DNA from: Pseudeuparius sepicola
Taxonomy: Eukaryota > Arthropoda > Insecta > Coleoptera > Anthribidae
Assembly (NCBI GenBank): GCA_963920635.1
Contig: OY987306.1
Location: 10,310,001-10,374,000 of the forward strand
Direction of reading: 5' to 3'
DNA length: 64,000 nt
Part shown: piece by piece, positions 45,839 through 56,999 of the stretch
Layout of the letters: the number at the start of each line of letters is the position of its first letter
How positions within the stretch are numbered: position 1 is the stretch's first letter
Position numbers and translations under genes: made by a program
The notes under the pieces: generated by a model
Databases searched by the model: none
Seen by the model: the letters and a program-made list of their open reading frames with translations, nothing else
What the model was told of the DNA's origin: nothing

Positions 45839-46070
45839 TGCAATCTTGTTTAAATTTTCGGACAAGAGCCAACTCCATTTGTTTAAATAACCGACCCACG
45901 CGATCAAATTCGGACGCTGGTGTATGGGAGGCCAGCAAAGGGTGAAGGGCCTTTTGGACTGGGACGTAATTCAGTCGTAAAATGCACGACTGGTCTGTGG
46001 AATGAAATAGCTTGAGCACGCTCAGTAACTACTAGGTAATTAACACGATTTAAGGAAACGAAGTTAGACC
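45839..46070. repeat. Direct repeat flanking a LINE fragment, copy 2
   Basis: See 43786-44010. The minus-strand ORF at 45696-46019 crosses this repeat and is not recognised as a gene. Confidence 0.75.
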
Positions 46071-46771
46071 TTTTCAACGTACAAACACAAACAGGAAGAG
46101 ATTAGTGGTAAATTTTGAGCCAGTGGAGAAGATGGGGACCTAGGTAGTGAGTAACAAACAAATAACAAAAAAAAACTACTCACTACCCACATCTCAAGCA
46201 GTGGCTGCTCTCTTAAACTCTGAGGACCTGAAGTACTTTTTGACACTGAACGGAATTTTTAAACATGTCACAGAGAACACAACTGACAGTTTGTTGCGTT
46301 TGTTTTGCCAAGTTTGCTATGGCCTACTTACCTAGTTATTAGGTAGAAAAACTCTTTTAAGTGTTAAAAAAATCTTTAATGTGGCACATCATTGGAAAGA
46401 GAATTGCATGTAGATTCCAACTTTGTACAAATCCAAAGTGCCGTCCATAAGAAAATCAAAACTTAAACACTAAAATGGGAAATTACAGATTATTTGGAAT
46501 AACTCTAAAACGATCGCAGTTAGCTTTGGTTTCTCGACGGCATCGGACTGAACATAAAATCGTCTAAAACTTTCACCATTTAACCGACTTTATTTGTCTT
46601 GTAGTTATCGGATCCCAGTGGTGAGGAGCGAATTTGGAACACACTGTATATGACATACAGATGTCTTGTGTCGTTCTACATGAAACTACAAAAACGCAAA
46701 AGCAACTATTTATCTTAAAAATAAAGCTTTTCAGCAAGATACAAAAGAAAAAAAGGAAATGAAATTTTATA

Positions 46772-47798
46772 GTAGGGGAGCCCAATAGGGGATTTACTTA
46801 AGCGGGACAGATTAACATATGGGGGGATACCTTGTACCCTGTTGAGTACCTCCACCATATCTAATCCCTCTATACAGGGCCGCGCGTGTAGGGCAGCCGA
46901 TCAGAATAGTAAAAAAAAAATCGATAGGTGGATATACTCGAGCGCGTCAGATTAAGATATGATGGGTTAATTACATGCTGAAAAGTGTGCATTTCTTGCA
47001 AACTTGCAAAAAAAAACGTTACCTCGACTTTCTCGAGCGTGGTCGAATATTTTTTTATTTTGAAGGAAATAATTCAAGGATAACGGGAAGAATATAATCT
47101 CCCGATTTCCACAAGCCGAAGTAACAGAAATCGTCGATAAAGTTTAGCGCGTGCAGCTAGCTGCAGTGAAGCATGTATTCCCCACTCCGCGCCTCTCTCT
47201 CCCTTTCACTCTTTCTCTCGCAACGTCCCCACACGCCAGCCATCACGCCATCACAGCTGATCACAGCACTCGTGGTATTATATGTACACGGTTATTCAAA
47301 CTCGATGTCCCTGGCCTATTGTGGGCAAACGAAAAGAGAAAAAATAGATCTGCTTCCGGGGTCTTAAGTGGGACCAAACGAAGACTAAATTAAGATAAAT
47401 TTGAGAATATTTGACAAACGACGCTCTGCGTCGCGGCGCCCTTCGAATTTTTTTTAACGAACGTACATTTTTTGTTTGATATTTGGATAGATCTGCTTTT
47501 TATCTATAAGTTTTATTTTAGACGTTTTGTCAAATTTTGTTTGGTTTAAGAAATATAGGTAATAAAATATTTGAAAAGTCCACTTTCAACACCCTGTAAT
47601 ATAGAAAATAAATTATTAAAGAGCATATGTTTATAAACAAAAATTCCTTAATTTTTAACAGTCAACATATTTTACTTAGAAAAGCAAATATTCATTAAAA
47701 AAAATCATGAAAAAAATTTTTTTTAAACCGTCAGATCAAGAAAATCTCGTTCGAGTAAATCCCCATTTAGCATCGTGGGCTCCCCTACTATTGTATTT
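46772..47798. mobile_element. TIR element of about 1 kb
   Basis: Left TAGTAGGGGAGCCCA (about 46773) and right TGGGCTCCCCTACTA (ending about 47797) are inverted, with GGGGATTTACT continuing inside both. TA lies at both outer edges. A solo mariner-like end (AACACCCTGTAATA) lies at about 47589. The interior has no recognised protein; the GC-rich start of 47151-47393 is a chance ORF. Confidence 0.65.
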
Positions 47799-48698
47799 TG
47801 CAAATGTTTTGCCCGGCAACTTCCATTTGGCCCAACATTAACAACCAAGTATTCGAATGAATAATATACTGTACCTAGTCTCAAAACAAATTAAATTAAA
47901 TCGTCATAAATTTGCTCAGTCAAACATGACCTCTTTTTGAGGCACTCTGTTCACCAAGTTTCTATGTGGATAGACTACGATAGGTCCGTCTCCTTATAAA
48001 TACTCCAACCTTAAGTTTTATAGTATCACTATATCCTCTACCTTGAATACTGTAGAAAGTACTGCGTGAAACTAGAATATTTGTCACAGCAGCAGAAGTT
48101 CTGAACACATTTAAACCGCTCCTGTTTGTTAGAATTTCACGATTCTACGAATTACCCACAATGGAAACAATGGGCAGTTTTGTGGCAGTAACTCCAGAGA
48201 CTGCACAAGAGAAGCAGAATTTCCACACAAAAACTACGTTTTATGCCCCTAATATAAAACATCGTAAAATTCCACTTGAAAATATTATTTTCAGCGGGTG
48301 AATTCAATGTTCCCGAAAGAAAAAGATTAATCTATGTTTCGTGGCCATGTTTCGAAATGAGCTTCCGCCATAAAATTTGCATTTTAAGAGAAAAACTCGC
48401 CTTTATATATGTACGGGAGGCGTATGGAGTTATATCTTACATAAGAAAGGATTAAGGGAATTGCTTTCGCAGCGCCTAAAACAACATTTACCTATTGGGA
48501 TTTTTTAGCGACATAATAAGCTTATTTTTAAAATAAATCACAAAATCACAATCTCGAATTTTATTTCTTTAACGATATTTTGTTAGGAATTTCCAGGTAA
48601 GTGTAGGTACCTACCTACTTTGTGACTCTGAGATAAAAAGGCATCCTCGTAAAGATGAACGCCAAATGCCAAACTGTTTTTAAATCTTATATTATACA

Positions 48699-49090
48699 GG
48701 GTGTCCGGTAAGTAGGTGGACATTTCGTGGGAGCAGGTAGGGGACAAAATATTACGATTAAGCTTAACATCTACGATCTACGGGTCAAATCTCAATAGTT
48801 ACTGAGGTACAGGGCGTTGTAGTTTTTTTTAGAAATTGAATTATGGCAATATCTCCCAAAATAATCAAGCTGCTAAACTGAAATTTGTCATTGCTGTGTT
48901 TTTGGAGATGGAGAATAAGCTGAAAATGTCAACTTATACGTGTCTGACAGAGGGCGCCACGTGCGCTGTATTTGGGTCTTGCTTTTACTCGTAACTTTTT
49001 TGAGGTTATCTTTTTGGTTCTGCAGAGTGCAGATCCATCATTTTAGTGCATCTTGTCATTCTGCGACAAAAAGATAGGTAGGTATACTCT
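48699..49090 (+). repeat. Mariner-type repeat end, copy 1 (starts ACAGGGTGTCCGG)
   Basis: Shares with the window's right edge (63780-64000) CAGGGCGTTG.A.TT, ATCTCCC.AAATAATCAAGCTG, TGAAATTTG.CA, GAATAAGCTGAAAATGT and AGAGGGCGCCAC. It begins TACAGGGTGTCCGGTAAG, typical of arthropod mariner termini. The opposite end is uncertain (a candidate GGGACACACTGTAT ends at about 50010). Confidence 0.6.
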
Positions 49091-50245
49091 TGTTTCATAA
49101 TAACGACCAAATCAAGCGTTTGTGTTTAAATTGCCAAAACGTGCCCCAAAGCACCTGTTAACTTCAATAAAATAAAATTTTCACCTACTACTTTCAGATC
49201 AACTGTACATTGAAAATGAAGAAAAAAATGCTAAGTGAACATTATAATAAGGTGATTTAACGCAACTTACTAGTAACAACTAAGTAATTACTCATATACT
49301 AAGTTGCACCCCTTAGAAGTTATAGGCTTTGAAATTGAGTTTTGAAATTTCGAAAAAATCAATATCTCAGTTATTTTTGAACTTGGGAAAACCAAATTTG
49401 GTACAAGTTGTGGGTGTACCAAGGGCATTAATCGACAGAAAACATAGTTCAATTGCAGCATTTTAAATGTGACGGAACTTTTTTCTCCGTTGGCGGATTT
49501 ACAAAATTGTTGTGAAGAATTTAACTTTAAAACTTTTTTACTCTTGTTATTTTTTGAAAAGCTATATCGATTTCGCCAAAAACGCGAATAACTGAAAAGT
49601 TGGCTATGAAATTAAACGTCAAACTTGAATAACAACCATTTACCTAATGGAAAAATAATCTAAATAAATGCCTTTAAAATTCATATTTTGCTCAATTTTG
49701 GCACCCTGCAGAATGTAATTCCCTGCATATCTTTTGTTCAAATCTGGTATGTGGGTGTTTTCGTGTGTCCTGATTAACGCTGTGGCGCCAGGTTTTAAAT
49801 AAAAAAATTCCTAATATGTTTTTTTTTTTTTTCGAAAAACGCACCCCTTTAGAAAATCGCAGTAGGCCAGGATTTCGCGGCAAGGTCAAATCAATTCTTT
49901 GCAAATGATAGCCTATCAGGGACATATCTATAAAAAAATTCACCCGTTCAATTCTCTCAGCCTACTTAGATTTTGAAGGGTGTATATATGAAAAACGGGA
50001 CACACTGTATTACAAATTACTCAAACTTACTTAACTTAGGTTTTGCTATCGTTAGATTAGGAAATTTACATTTTACAATAATTTCTAAAGGTACGATTTT
50101 ATATTATAGCCCTAACAAAGTAAAAGATAATAACAACGAAAGATTTTTTTAATACCTGTAGGTACTTAGGTATTATAAATAATAAAAGATGTTTTAGTGG
50201 CACATAAGTTTCCTTATTAAAATATTTTGGCTGAAAACGCAAGAT

Positions 50246-50636
50246 TTAAGACTCAATGTACAGCACGTGTGTGGTGATTCAACATTTTGACCCATAAAAT
50301 GGCTTTTTTCGATCTGTAGCGAGTAACACGCATAATTTTAAACTTTTGGCAATACAAATTTTAATCTAAGTAATTACTCACATTTTAAGACAAAAATTAT
50401 TTAAAAATATTTATTAAAATGGCCGTTATTAGTATTTGCGCAAAAAGCCTAATAACGGCCATTGTGATAAATATTTTTAAATTATTTTTTTCTCAAAATG
50501 TGAGTAATTACTTAGATTAAAATTTGTATTGACCAAAAGTTTTAAATTATGCGTGTTATTCGCTACGGATCGAAAAAAGCCATTTTATGGGTCAAAATTT
50601 TGAATCACCACGTACGTGCTGTACATTGAGTCTTAA
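50246..50636. mobile_element. TTAA-flanked palindromic MITE, copy 2
   Basis: Same 390-bp palindrome as 33808-34198, with TTAA at 50246-50249 and 50633-50636. Ends GACTCAATGTACAGCACG on both arms. Confidence 0.8.
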
Positions 50637-51071
50637 TTTCTTTATAAGGACTACTACAGCCGTGCGATTTGATGATATGGAATGGGTACAGGAAAGGGAA
50701 GAAAATGACGTGAATTAATTTTCCTTTGCCTTTGATTTTTGAAACGGAAGAAATCTGAAAAATACAAGCTCACTTTCTCGAAACACCCTGTATATTTTGC
50801 CCGAAAAGAAATTTCTTCGCCTACTGAATTTTCGAAAGTTTTTCGCTTTCGGAAATATAGGTAAAGAGAAGAGCACTCCAAAGGAAAGTGTACCATTGAA
50901 TCAATTCTTTCAAGTTCTATTATACAATCATAATGTTATAAATGTAAAATTGTTTGACTGACAGAAGCTGGTTTTGCACCAGATATTTTTTCTTAAACAA
51001 AAATGTTACAAGCTGAAGAAGCTTCGGAAAATGTTCGGGTTTTTCAAAAATATCTCGCAAGGTGCCATATA

Positions 51072-53112
51072 CAGGGTTAACTATCACTTAGTACAAAAAA
51101 TTTTACCGCTCAGGGTGGCTTAAGAAAACATAGAAAAATATTTTTGATTTTTTTGCGATCTTTAAAAAAAAAACGGTATACTTAACCCCCAATTTTCATG
51201 ATTTTTCGCGGTGTTGTCGTTGTTTTAGGAAGGATGAAAATACCTTTTCACTCAAACAAATTAAAAAAATACATAAATAACAATCGATTTGAATCTGTAC
51301 AGCCACAGCGCTGCTAGATTTACCCGAGGTTCGCCTGGATTCACCTTACCTGAGTTTGAAATTTGAAAACAGAAAACAGGATATGAATCCCGAGTCTTGA
51401 GGCTCGTCTCGAGTTCGATCCCGAGGCTAGGCAGGTAATCCTGAATCCCTACGCGTTTTTTGTTTTTGTATTTTCACATAGCAGCACCAAGTAGGTACAA
51501 AACTACATACACTTCTCGCGAAACCATGATTTCTGGACCGGTAGAACCAAATTCATTGGATATACGTCGCTACCGTAGGTTACTGACACTTCACGGGGCA
51601 CAAAACGCACACAACAGAAGAGGTTGTAGTGGTGAGTAATAATTATCGATATAGATGTCAATGTTAGATTAGTTGATTGCGTCTTCAAAAAAATAATTTT
51701 CATAAGGAAACTTACTGAAAATCTATCTAAACTAAACAAAAAGAATTCTGTGATTTCTTAATGCCGGCGTTATTGGACTGAACGCCTTGCAATACAAAGA
51801 CTGAACGTCGATGTGTATCGAATCGATGCATAGTTTTGTTCGACGTCGCATCTCTACGCCTGCGTCACACTTCACACTAGTTGTTGCGCTGGTCTGGTTG
51901 CCTGCAAGACAAGGCCATATAACGCGCGGGTGAATCATCGTATTTCGGCCGATGTTTACTCGACGTTTCCCTGCGTCCCTCTGAATTTTCGGCGATATTT
52001 TCCTGTATTTGTGTATTTTGGTGGGCTTTAAAGCTATTTTGCAATTAATAATTGAACGCCAGGCTTTTTACTATTGCACTAGGACCGCAACATTACAGGT
52101 TAGAAGGGCTAAAATTAATTTAGTTTTGAAAGGTATGTGAAATAGTGAAACATGTTTTTAGGCGTGCGACCAACATTTTCCCACTGAGGGTGAGGATATT
52201 AATTAAAAAAAGAAGTACCTTAGGATTATGTACTTTGTGGAATCGACCAGGCAAACTTGAACGGCTAAGTTGGGAAGAACCCTCGCTTGGTCAAAGTAAT
52301 GTTCTTATTTGATAGGTAGTTCTTATTTGTTAGTAAATGGATTATATGGTTTTAGATGCAGTACCATGTACGGTATACTGCCAGCAGATTGACCCACTTA
52401 TTTGGCCTGGCACAGAATAAGTAGAAGAGAAGATCCTGAAGTAAAAAATGCAAAATTTTTTAATTTAATTAACCGAGTGAATTTGTGCATCGAGCTCAAC
52501 GGCGGCCTCTTTGAACAGCTACTGAAGTGCTTTGCATGTGCAATGTGTGCTAGTGCAGTTGTGTTTTTTGGTTATACCCTTCGAAGTTTTCCTGGCGGAG
52601 GGGCTCCTCCTCCGTTGTCGTCAGGCTGAGTACCTCGCTTCAAACAAAAGGAATGGTGGAGGGAAACACAAATCTGTTGGGGACAGATTTAGAAAATGTG
52701 ATGAATGTTGTGTAGTGTTGTGTGACTTTAATGGAGAAAAGCGAGAAAACAGAAAATGGTGAAATATTCAATCCTGGAAATGTCAGTAAGATAGGTGTTT
52801 CATAGGCATTCTACATGTTCCTTAGAAAGTAATCGTTTCCAACAGGAAATCGAAATTTTGTAGTGAATCCTCGTATTAATTGATGGGCGTGGCAACGCTG
52901 CACTATTTCACTACCTGTCACTACCATTGATATACGCGAAATTTTAAGACACGTCAGGCGGGCGTCCATAGGAGGCGTTTTTTTAGGGGCTATAAACAAT
53001 TTGAAAAAATTTTTTAGGCTTAAGACAAATGTTTTTGAAAATTTATTTTGGCAAGTCTAATTTTTCTTTATCTACCATAAAAAAATTTTGTACTAAGTGA
53101 TAGTTAACCCTG
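51072..53112 (+). mobile_element. Mariner-derived element of about 2 kb
   Basis: Ends CAGGGTTAACTATCACTTAG and its inverse, continuing TACAAAA.TTTT, are flanked by TA (51070-51071 and 53113-53114). A mariner C-terminal remnant lies inside at 52471-52530. A tRNA B-box-like GTTCGATCCC at about 51414 and a GC-rich stretch at 51740-51990 have unknown origin. The ORF at 52402-52629 crosses the remnant. Confidence 0.7.
52462..52530 (+). pseudogene. Mariner transposase C-terminal remnant
   Basis: Reads NRVNLCIELNGGLFEQLLK. The pattern R...C...NG..FE.LL is the usual last 20 residues of mariner transposases. Nothing upstream is recognisable, although about 135 bp further on (about 52670-52720) there is KCDECCVVLC of unknown meaning. 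Confidence 0.6.
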
Positions 53113-53507
53113 TATAGACCGGGGATCTCGAACGTGTTTTTTTACAGAAGCTACAGCCGTAAAAAGGTATTTTTTCTTTCGAATATAATGTATATTTGTA
53201 ATAATAGACACTCTGTGTACAACCTTATTCAATGATATAATTTAGTTCTTTAAAATACATCTAATTCAAGACGAATAAAGAATAAAATATCCACTCGCTG
53301 TTCCTGTTAGAGGCACTCCGTTCAAGGTGGCATTCATCGAATCTCTGAATTTCAAATGTTGCGAGCTGGGGAAAGACGATATTCCAACGCAGAAGAGTAT
53401 ACGTACCCTCTTGTAAAATGTATGTGCATAGAATAAAAGCAGATTGTAGAGTGTGGAATCTAAAATATCAACGAAACACTTTTTCGGATTTCGTATAGGG
53501 TAAATGT

Positions 53508-53742
53508 GTATAAGAGTACGCACTTAGTGAATAAGATACAATAACTTTTGCATTTTATACCTAAAGGCATGTTTTTACGTTTTGTTTAGGTAAGTGATTG
53601 TTTTGTAACACGTTTTCAACCATTTTTCTTGTATATTGTTATATAAACCTGAGATTTAAAACTTTATTGCCACTTCTGCAAGTGCGTACTCTTATACACA
53701 CATTTGTATAAGAGTCCGCAGATGAATGTCTATGAGTACGCA
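53508..53742. promoter_or_regulatory. Iterated 16-bp motif cluster, left end
   Basis: GTATAAGAGTACGCAC occurs at 53508-53523 (+), 53682-53697 (-), 53706-53720 (+, one mismatch) and in shortened form at 53731-53742 (+). Such subterminal iterations commonly serve as transposase binding sites; here that is inferred. Confidence 0.7.
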
Positions 53743-53851
53743 TGTTATAGTTAGCCAGTTGTTAGAGATTATATAATTAAGCAAAACTAAAACATACGCG
53801 AGTACATTTTATTTACTGAATGTATATGTGCATTGGGCATATATAAAAATA

Positions 53852-54851
53852 AAGGGTGTTATTTAAGTACGTAGCCAAACTTCAAGGGGTGATTCTTTGA
53901 GTGATTTTAACACAAAAAGTTTATATAAACATAGGTCCGGTATATCGCTTAGTGTTCAAAATGCAGGGTGTCAAACAAAAATCTTTTTTCAACAACATCT
54001 TAATAATCCTGTAGCCGATTTTGTTTAAATCTGGCAGCCTTATTTACGGTAGAGAGGGGTTAATTTAGCCCTAAGTAGATTCAAATTATTAAGTCCAGTG
54101 GCGTCCCGAGGGGCACCGTGACAAATATTTATGAAAAAAAATGTGCGTCACTGACTTTTTTAAAACTTTTATTTTTTTCAAGCATTAAGGAACTAAGAAT
54201 AAAACTTTTTGGGCTCTTGAATTTTTTTTGTGTCGTGCTTCGTTTACAAGAGAAAAAATAAAAGCCAATTTATTGCATGTCACTATTTTGCTGTTGCATT
54301 GCTGCTTTCTCGAAAACGAAGCAAGATACCTACAACTTTTTGGTCTCTTGAATCTTGTTTGTATCTTGCTTCGTTTTCGAGAAAACAGCAACGCAACAGC
54401 AAGGCAATGACATGCAATACAGTGGTTTTTATTTTTTCTCTCGAAAACGAAGCACGACACGAACAAATTCAAGAGACCAAAAAGTTGTATTCTTAGTTCC
54501 TTAATGCGAGAAAAATATAAAAGTTTTAAAAAAGTCAGAGGTCCACTTTTTTTTTCAAAAATATTTGTCATGGTGCCCCCGGGACGCCACTGGACTTAAT
54601 AATTTGAATCTACTCAGGGCTAAATTAGCCCCTCTCTAATGTAAATAGTAAATAACACTGTGAGATTTAAACAAAATCGGCTAAAGGATTATTAAGATAA
54701 GTGTTGAAAAAAGATTTTTTTAAAAAAAGGTTGACAACCTTTATCTTGAAAACTAAGCGATAATGGACTTCTGTTTATATAAACTTTTCGTCTTAAAATC
54801 ACTCAAAGAATCTCCACTTGAAGTTTGGCTAAGTACTTAAATAACACCCTG
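53852..54851. mobile_element. Palindromic TIR element of 1 kb
   Basis: Ends AAGGGTGTTATTTAAGTAC and GTACTTAAATAACACCCTG (inverse) lie next to TA (53850-53851 and 54852-54853). The arms of about 480 bp are inverted along their whole length. Both contain a CAGTGGCGTCCCGAGGGGC-type terminus (about 54099 and, inverted, about 54592) and an AGGAACTAAGAAT-type motif, showing that another element is embedded symmetrically. The centre repeats ACGAAGCAAGATAC/GTATCTTGCTTCGT. Long ORFs on both strands arise from the palindrome. Confidence 0.8.
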
Positions 54852-54942
54852 TATAGTAATGTTAGAAACTAACATCTTAGATATTTGGTACGTTATTAAT
54901 TAAAGGTTAAATAATTGCCGTAAAAAATGTCAAAAGTAAATT

Positions 54943-55115
54943 GTCACTCTTCACAATGAAAACAAGTGAATTGTCCAGTTACATACGTTGTGCAGGATTC
55001 ATGCCACCAATATTATTGCACTGAGAACACATAATCTAGTCTTCATCGGATTTCGAATATAAATCTCCACATCCCGGGCAAGTCGCATCTTCGTGGGATT
55101 CTTTGACTTTCTTAG
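54943..55115 (-). pseudogene. PHD-like zinc finger, transposase C-terminus
   Basis: The minus strand reads SHEDATCPGCGDLYSKSDED, stop (TAG where TGG is expected), IMCSQCNN, a frameshift, then WWHESCTTYVTGQFTCFHCE and a stop. The Cys/His spacing C..CG..Y......W..C..C..W.H..C......F.C..C is that of the C-terminal finger found on several insect transposases (pogo-like and piggyBac-like). It has one nonsense and one frameshift mutation. Confidence 0.75.
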
Positions 55116-55217
55116 TTTTTTGCTTCTGCAATAATTTAGATTTTGAGCAACTAGGTACTAATTTTCTCTTTGCTATTTTTTCTACTTTTGAATACTGCCA
55201 CAATTATAAAATATTAT

Positions 55218-55630
55218 GTATAAGAGTACGCACTGCGTACTCTTAAGACAACGACCGTTGCGTACTCTTATACATTCACGTGAAATTTCATGTTTTAGCA
55301 TATTTCTTTTGCAGAAAATATGTTTTCTATATTTTTTAACTACAAAAGTGATATCCATAACATACAAAAGCTCAACAAAACATTTTATAGTAGCGTCAAG
55401 ATTTACCTTTAAAAAGTCTAATATCTCGACTGCTTACAATTACAGTGCGACACTATGAAATTTTGGAACGGCCCTACTGTAAAAACACTGTCGGTAACGC
55501 AGATTTTCACTGGTGATACTTCCATAAATTGGCGCTAGAATTATAATGTACCTTTTAAAAGAACCAGTAGATGGCGGTATATATTAAATAGTGCTGGTGC
55601 GTACTCTTATGCCTGTGCGTACTCTTATAC
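55218..55630. promoter_or_regulatory. Iterated 16-bp motif cluster, right end
   Basis: The motif occurs at 55218-55233 (+), 55234-55245 (-, short), 55259-55273 (-), 55597-55610 (-) and 55615-55630 (-). The first two form a perfect inverted pair without spacer. Confidence 0.75.
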
Positions 55631-55649
55631 ACATTTACCCTAACATTAT

Positions 55650-56540
55650 ATACTTTCTCCGTAAGTAGGTACAGTAGCAATATTATCTAGTCGCCCTCGC
55701 ACACCGTATAAGTTCTCGCAAGCTAAATGTTATTTAGATATTAACAAGAGGGTAGATATTAACAAGTATTGTATAAGATTCCTTACCGATTGGCAATATA
55801 CGACTATCAAATATAAATCCTGACGCGAGGTGTCGCTACAGCATTTGCCCCCTATTTCGAGGATTGGGAATTAACTCGAGGCGTGTACTAAAACTGTACA
55901 AAACAACTTTCCATAGCATAGTGCTCCATCGCGGAGTACAGCTTCCGACTGTTAGATGGCGGCGGCATCAGACATTCGGCTGAGGCTGACAGTTTAGCGT
56001 GAGTTAATCTGTCTTTGCGGTTCTGAAATGAATCGTCAGGATCGCATTGTGACCTCCGCACAGATATAATAATTTCTGTGGTTCTCCGGCACAAGCATGT
56101 AAGCAGCGCCGTTGGGGACAGCCAGCGACCAATAGCAAAACTATGACGGGAGAAGTTAAACTTTAGACTATAGGAGGGCGGTATGTAACGAGTCATTAGA
56201 GTAGCATGTAGCGGTGATTACCAACATTCTAATCAGTACACAGCTTAGTCGCTTGAATGCACAGCGGTCGGATCTTCACAAGCATTCGTAAAATTATAGG
56301 TAGGAGGAATAAATTATACATGTATTGTGTGGTCCACATATCAAGAATTTGGTTTTATACACTGTGTTACTTACTTTTAAGAGAGAATTTGATTGTTTTT
56401 TTTAAGGTCGGTTTCGGTGTTGCCAAGTTATTAGATATTTCCTATAATTTGCAGATACATATGGAAAATCAGTGTTGTTACCGTTTCTGCTACATACTTT
56501 TTTAACTTATAGCTGTTTTATGGGTATAGGGACCGCTTAG
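55650..56540. other. No recognised gene
   Basis: The minus-strand ORF at 55888-56196 (102 aa) has no known similarity. The region has somewhat higher GC than its surroundings and could be the 5' part of the PLE insertion that follows. Confidence 0.35.
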
Positions 56541-56565
56541 AAATGAAACTACGTTTCTAAATTTG

Positions 56566-56602
56566 CCGACGTTTCGATAGTATTATTCTATCATCTTCAG
56601 GG
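56566..56602 (-). ncRNA. Hammerhead ribozyme core, PLE type
   Basis: The minus strand gives CTGAAGA (56594-56600), which fits CTGANGA, then T and stem-loop GATAG-AATAATA-CTATC, then GAAA (56572-56575), C and a GTC triplet (to 56568). Helix III is minimal. The core is intact. It lies inverted just upstream of a PLE C-terminal ORF on plus, as if an inverted terminal repeat copy preceded the coding region. Confidence 0.6.
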
Positions 56603-56650
56603 AGAATAAAGAAGACCGTTGCTGGTGAGACGGATACGGCGAGGCTTGCA

Positions 56651-56995
56651 TTGAAGAGTGAAAACACGGTCAAAAACCATTTTTTCAGTAAAATTAAATC
56701 AAAGACTCCAACAGAATTGCTCTCCGATGTTATATATAAGGTTCCCTGTCTTTCTTGTGACAATTGTTATATTGGAAAAACAGGCAGATATCTGAAGCAA
56801 CGAATGTACGAACACAAGAACGATTGTAAACAATATTTGACAAAACAAAACCCCACAGCATTGGTGGATCATAATTTTAAGACTGGTCATAATTTTGATT
56901 TTGAAAATGTATCTGTCGTCGGCGTACAACATAATTACAGAAAACGACTATTACAAGAGATGATTGCTATTAAGAAAAGAAAAAAACACTGTTAA
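56651..56995 (+). pseudogene. PLE GIY-YIG endonuclease domain, 5'-truncated
   Basis: The 114-residue frame contains VIYKVPCLSCDNCYIGKTGR (GIY and YIG modules with the CLSC cysteines typical of PLEs), YLKQRMYEHKNDC with the conserved R and EH, TALVDHNFKTGHNFDF and LLQEMIAIKK. GIY-YIG domains nick the target DNA for insertion. The domain itself is intact; the reverse transcriptase that should precede it is absent. No in-frame disruption is seen within the domain. Confidence 0.8.
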
Positions 56996-56999
56996 TAAA

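Larger units (their letters stand above)
53498..55640 (-). mobile_element. TA-flanked element with iterated 16-bp terminal motifs (pogo/Tigger-like candidate)
   Basis: Ends GGGTAAATGTGTATAAGAGT and its exact inverse, a 25-bp TIR, are flanked by TA (53496-53497 and 55641-55642). The motif GTATAAGAGTACGCAC occurs about nine times in both orientations, clustered near the two ends. A minus-strand Cys-rich finger (54943-55115) resembles the C-terminal finger of some insect DDE transposases. A palindromic element (53852-54851) is inserted. The DDE core is not recognised, so the superfamily is an inference from TA and the finger. Confidence 0.7.

Noticed and set aside
54185..54571. ORFs of 128, 88 and 60 aa on both strands
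   Set aside because: They mirror each other because the region is palindromic; there is no similarity to known proteins.
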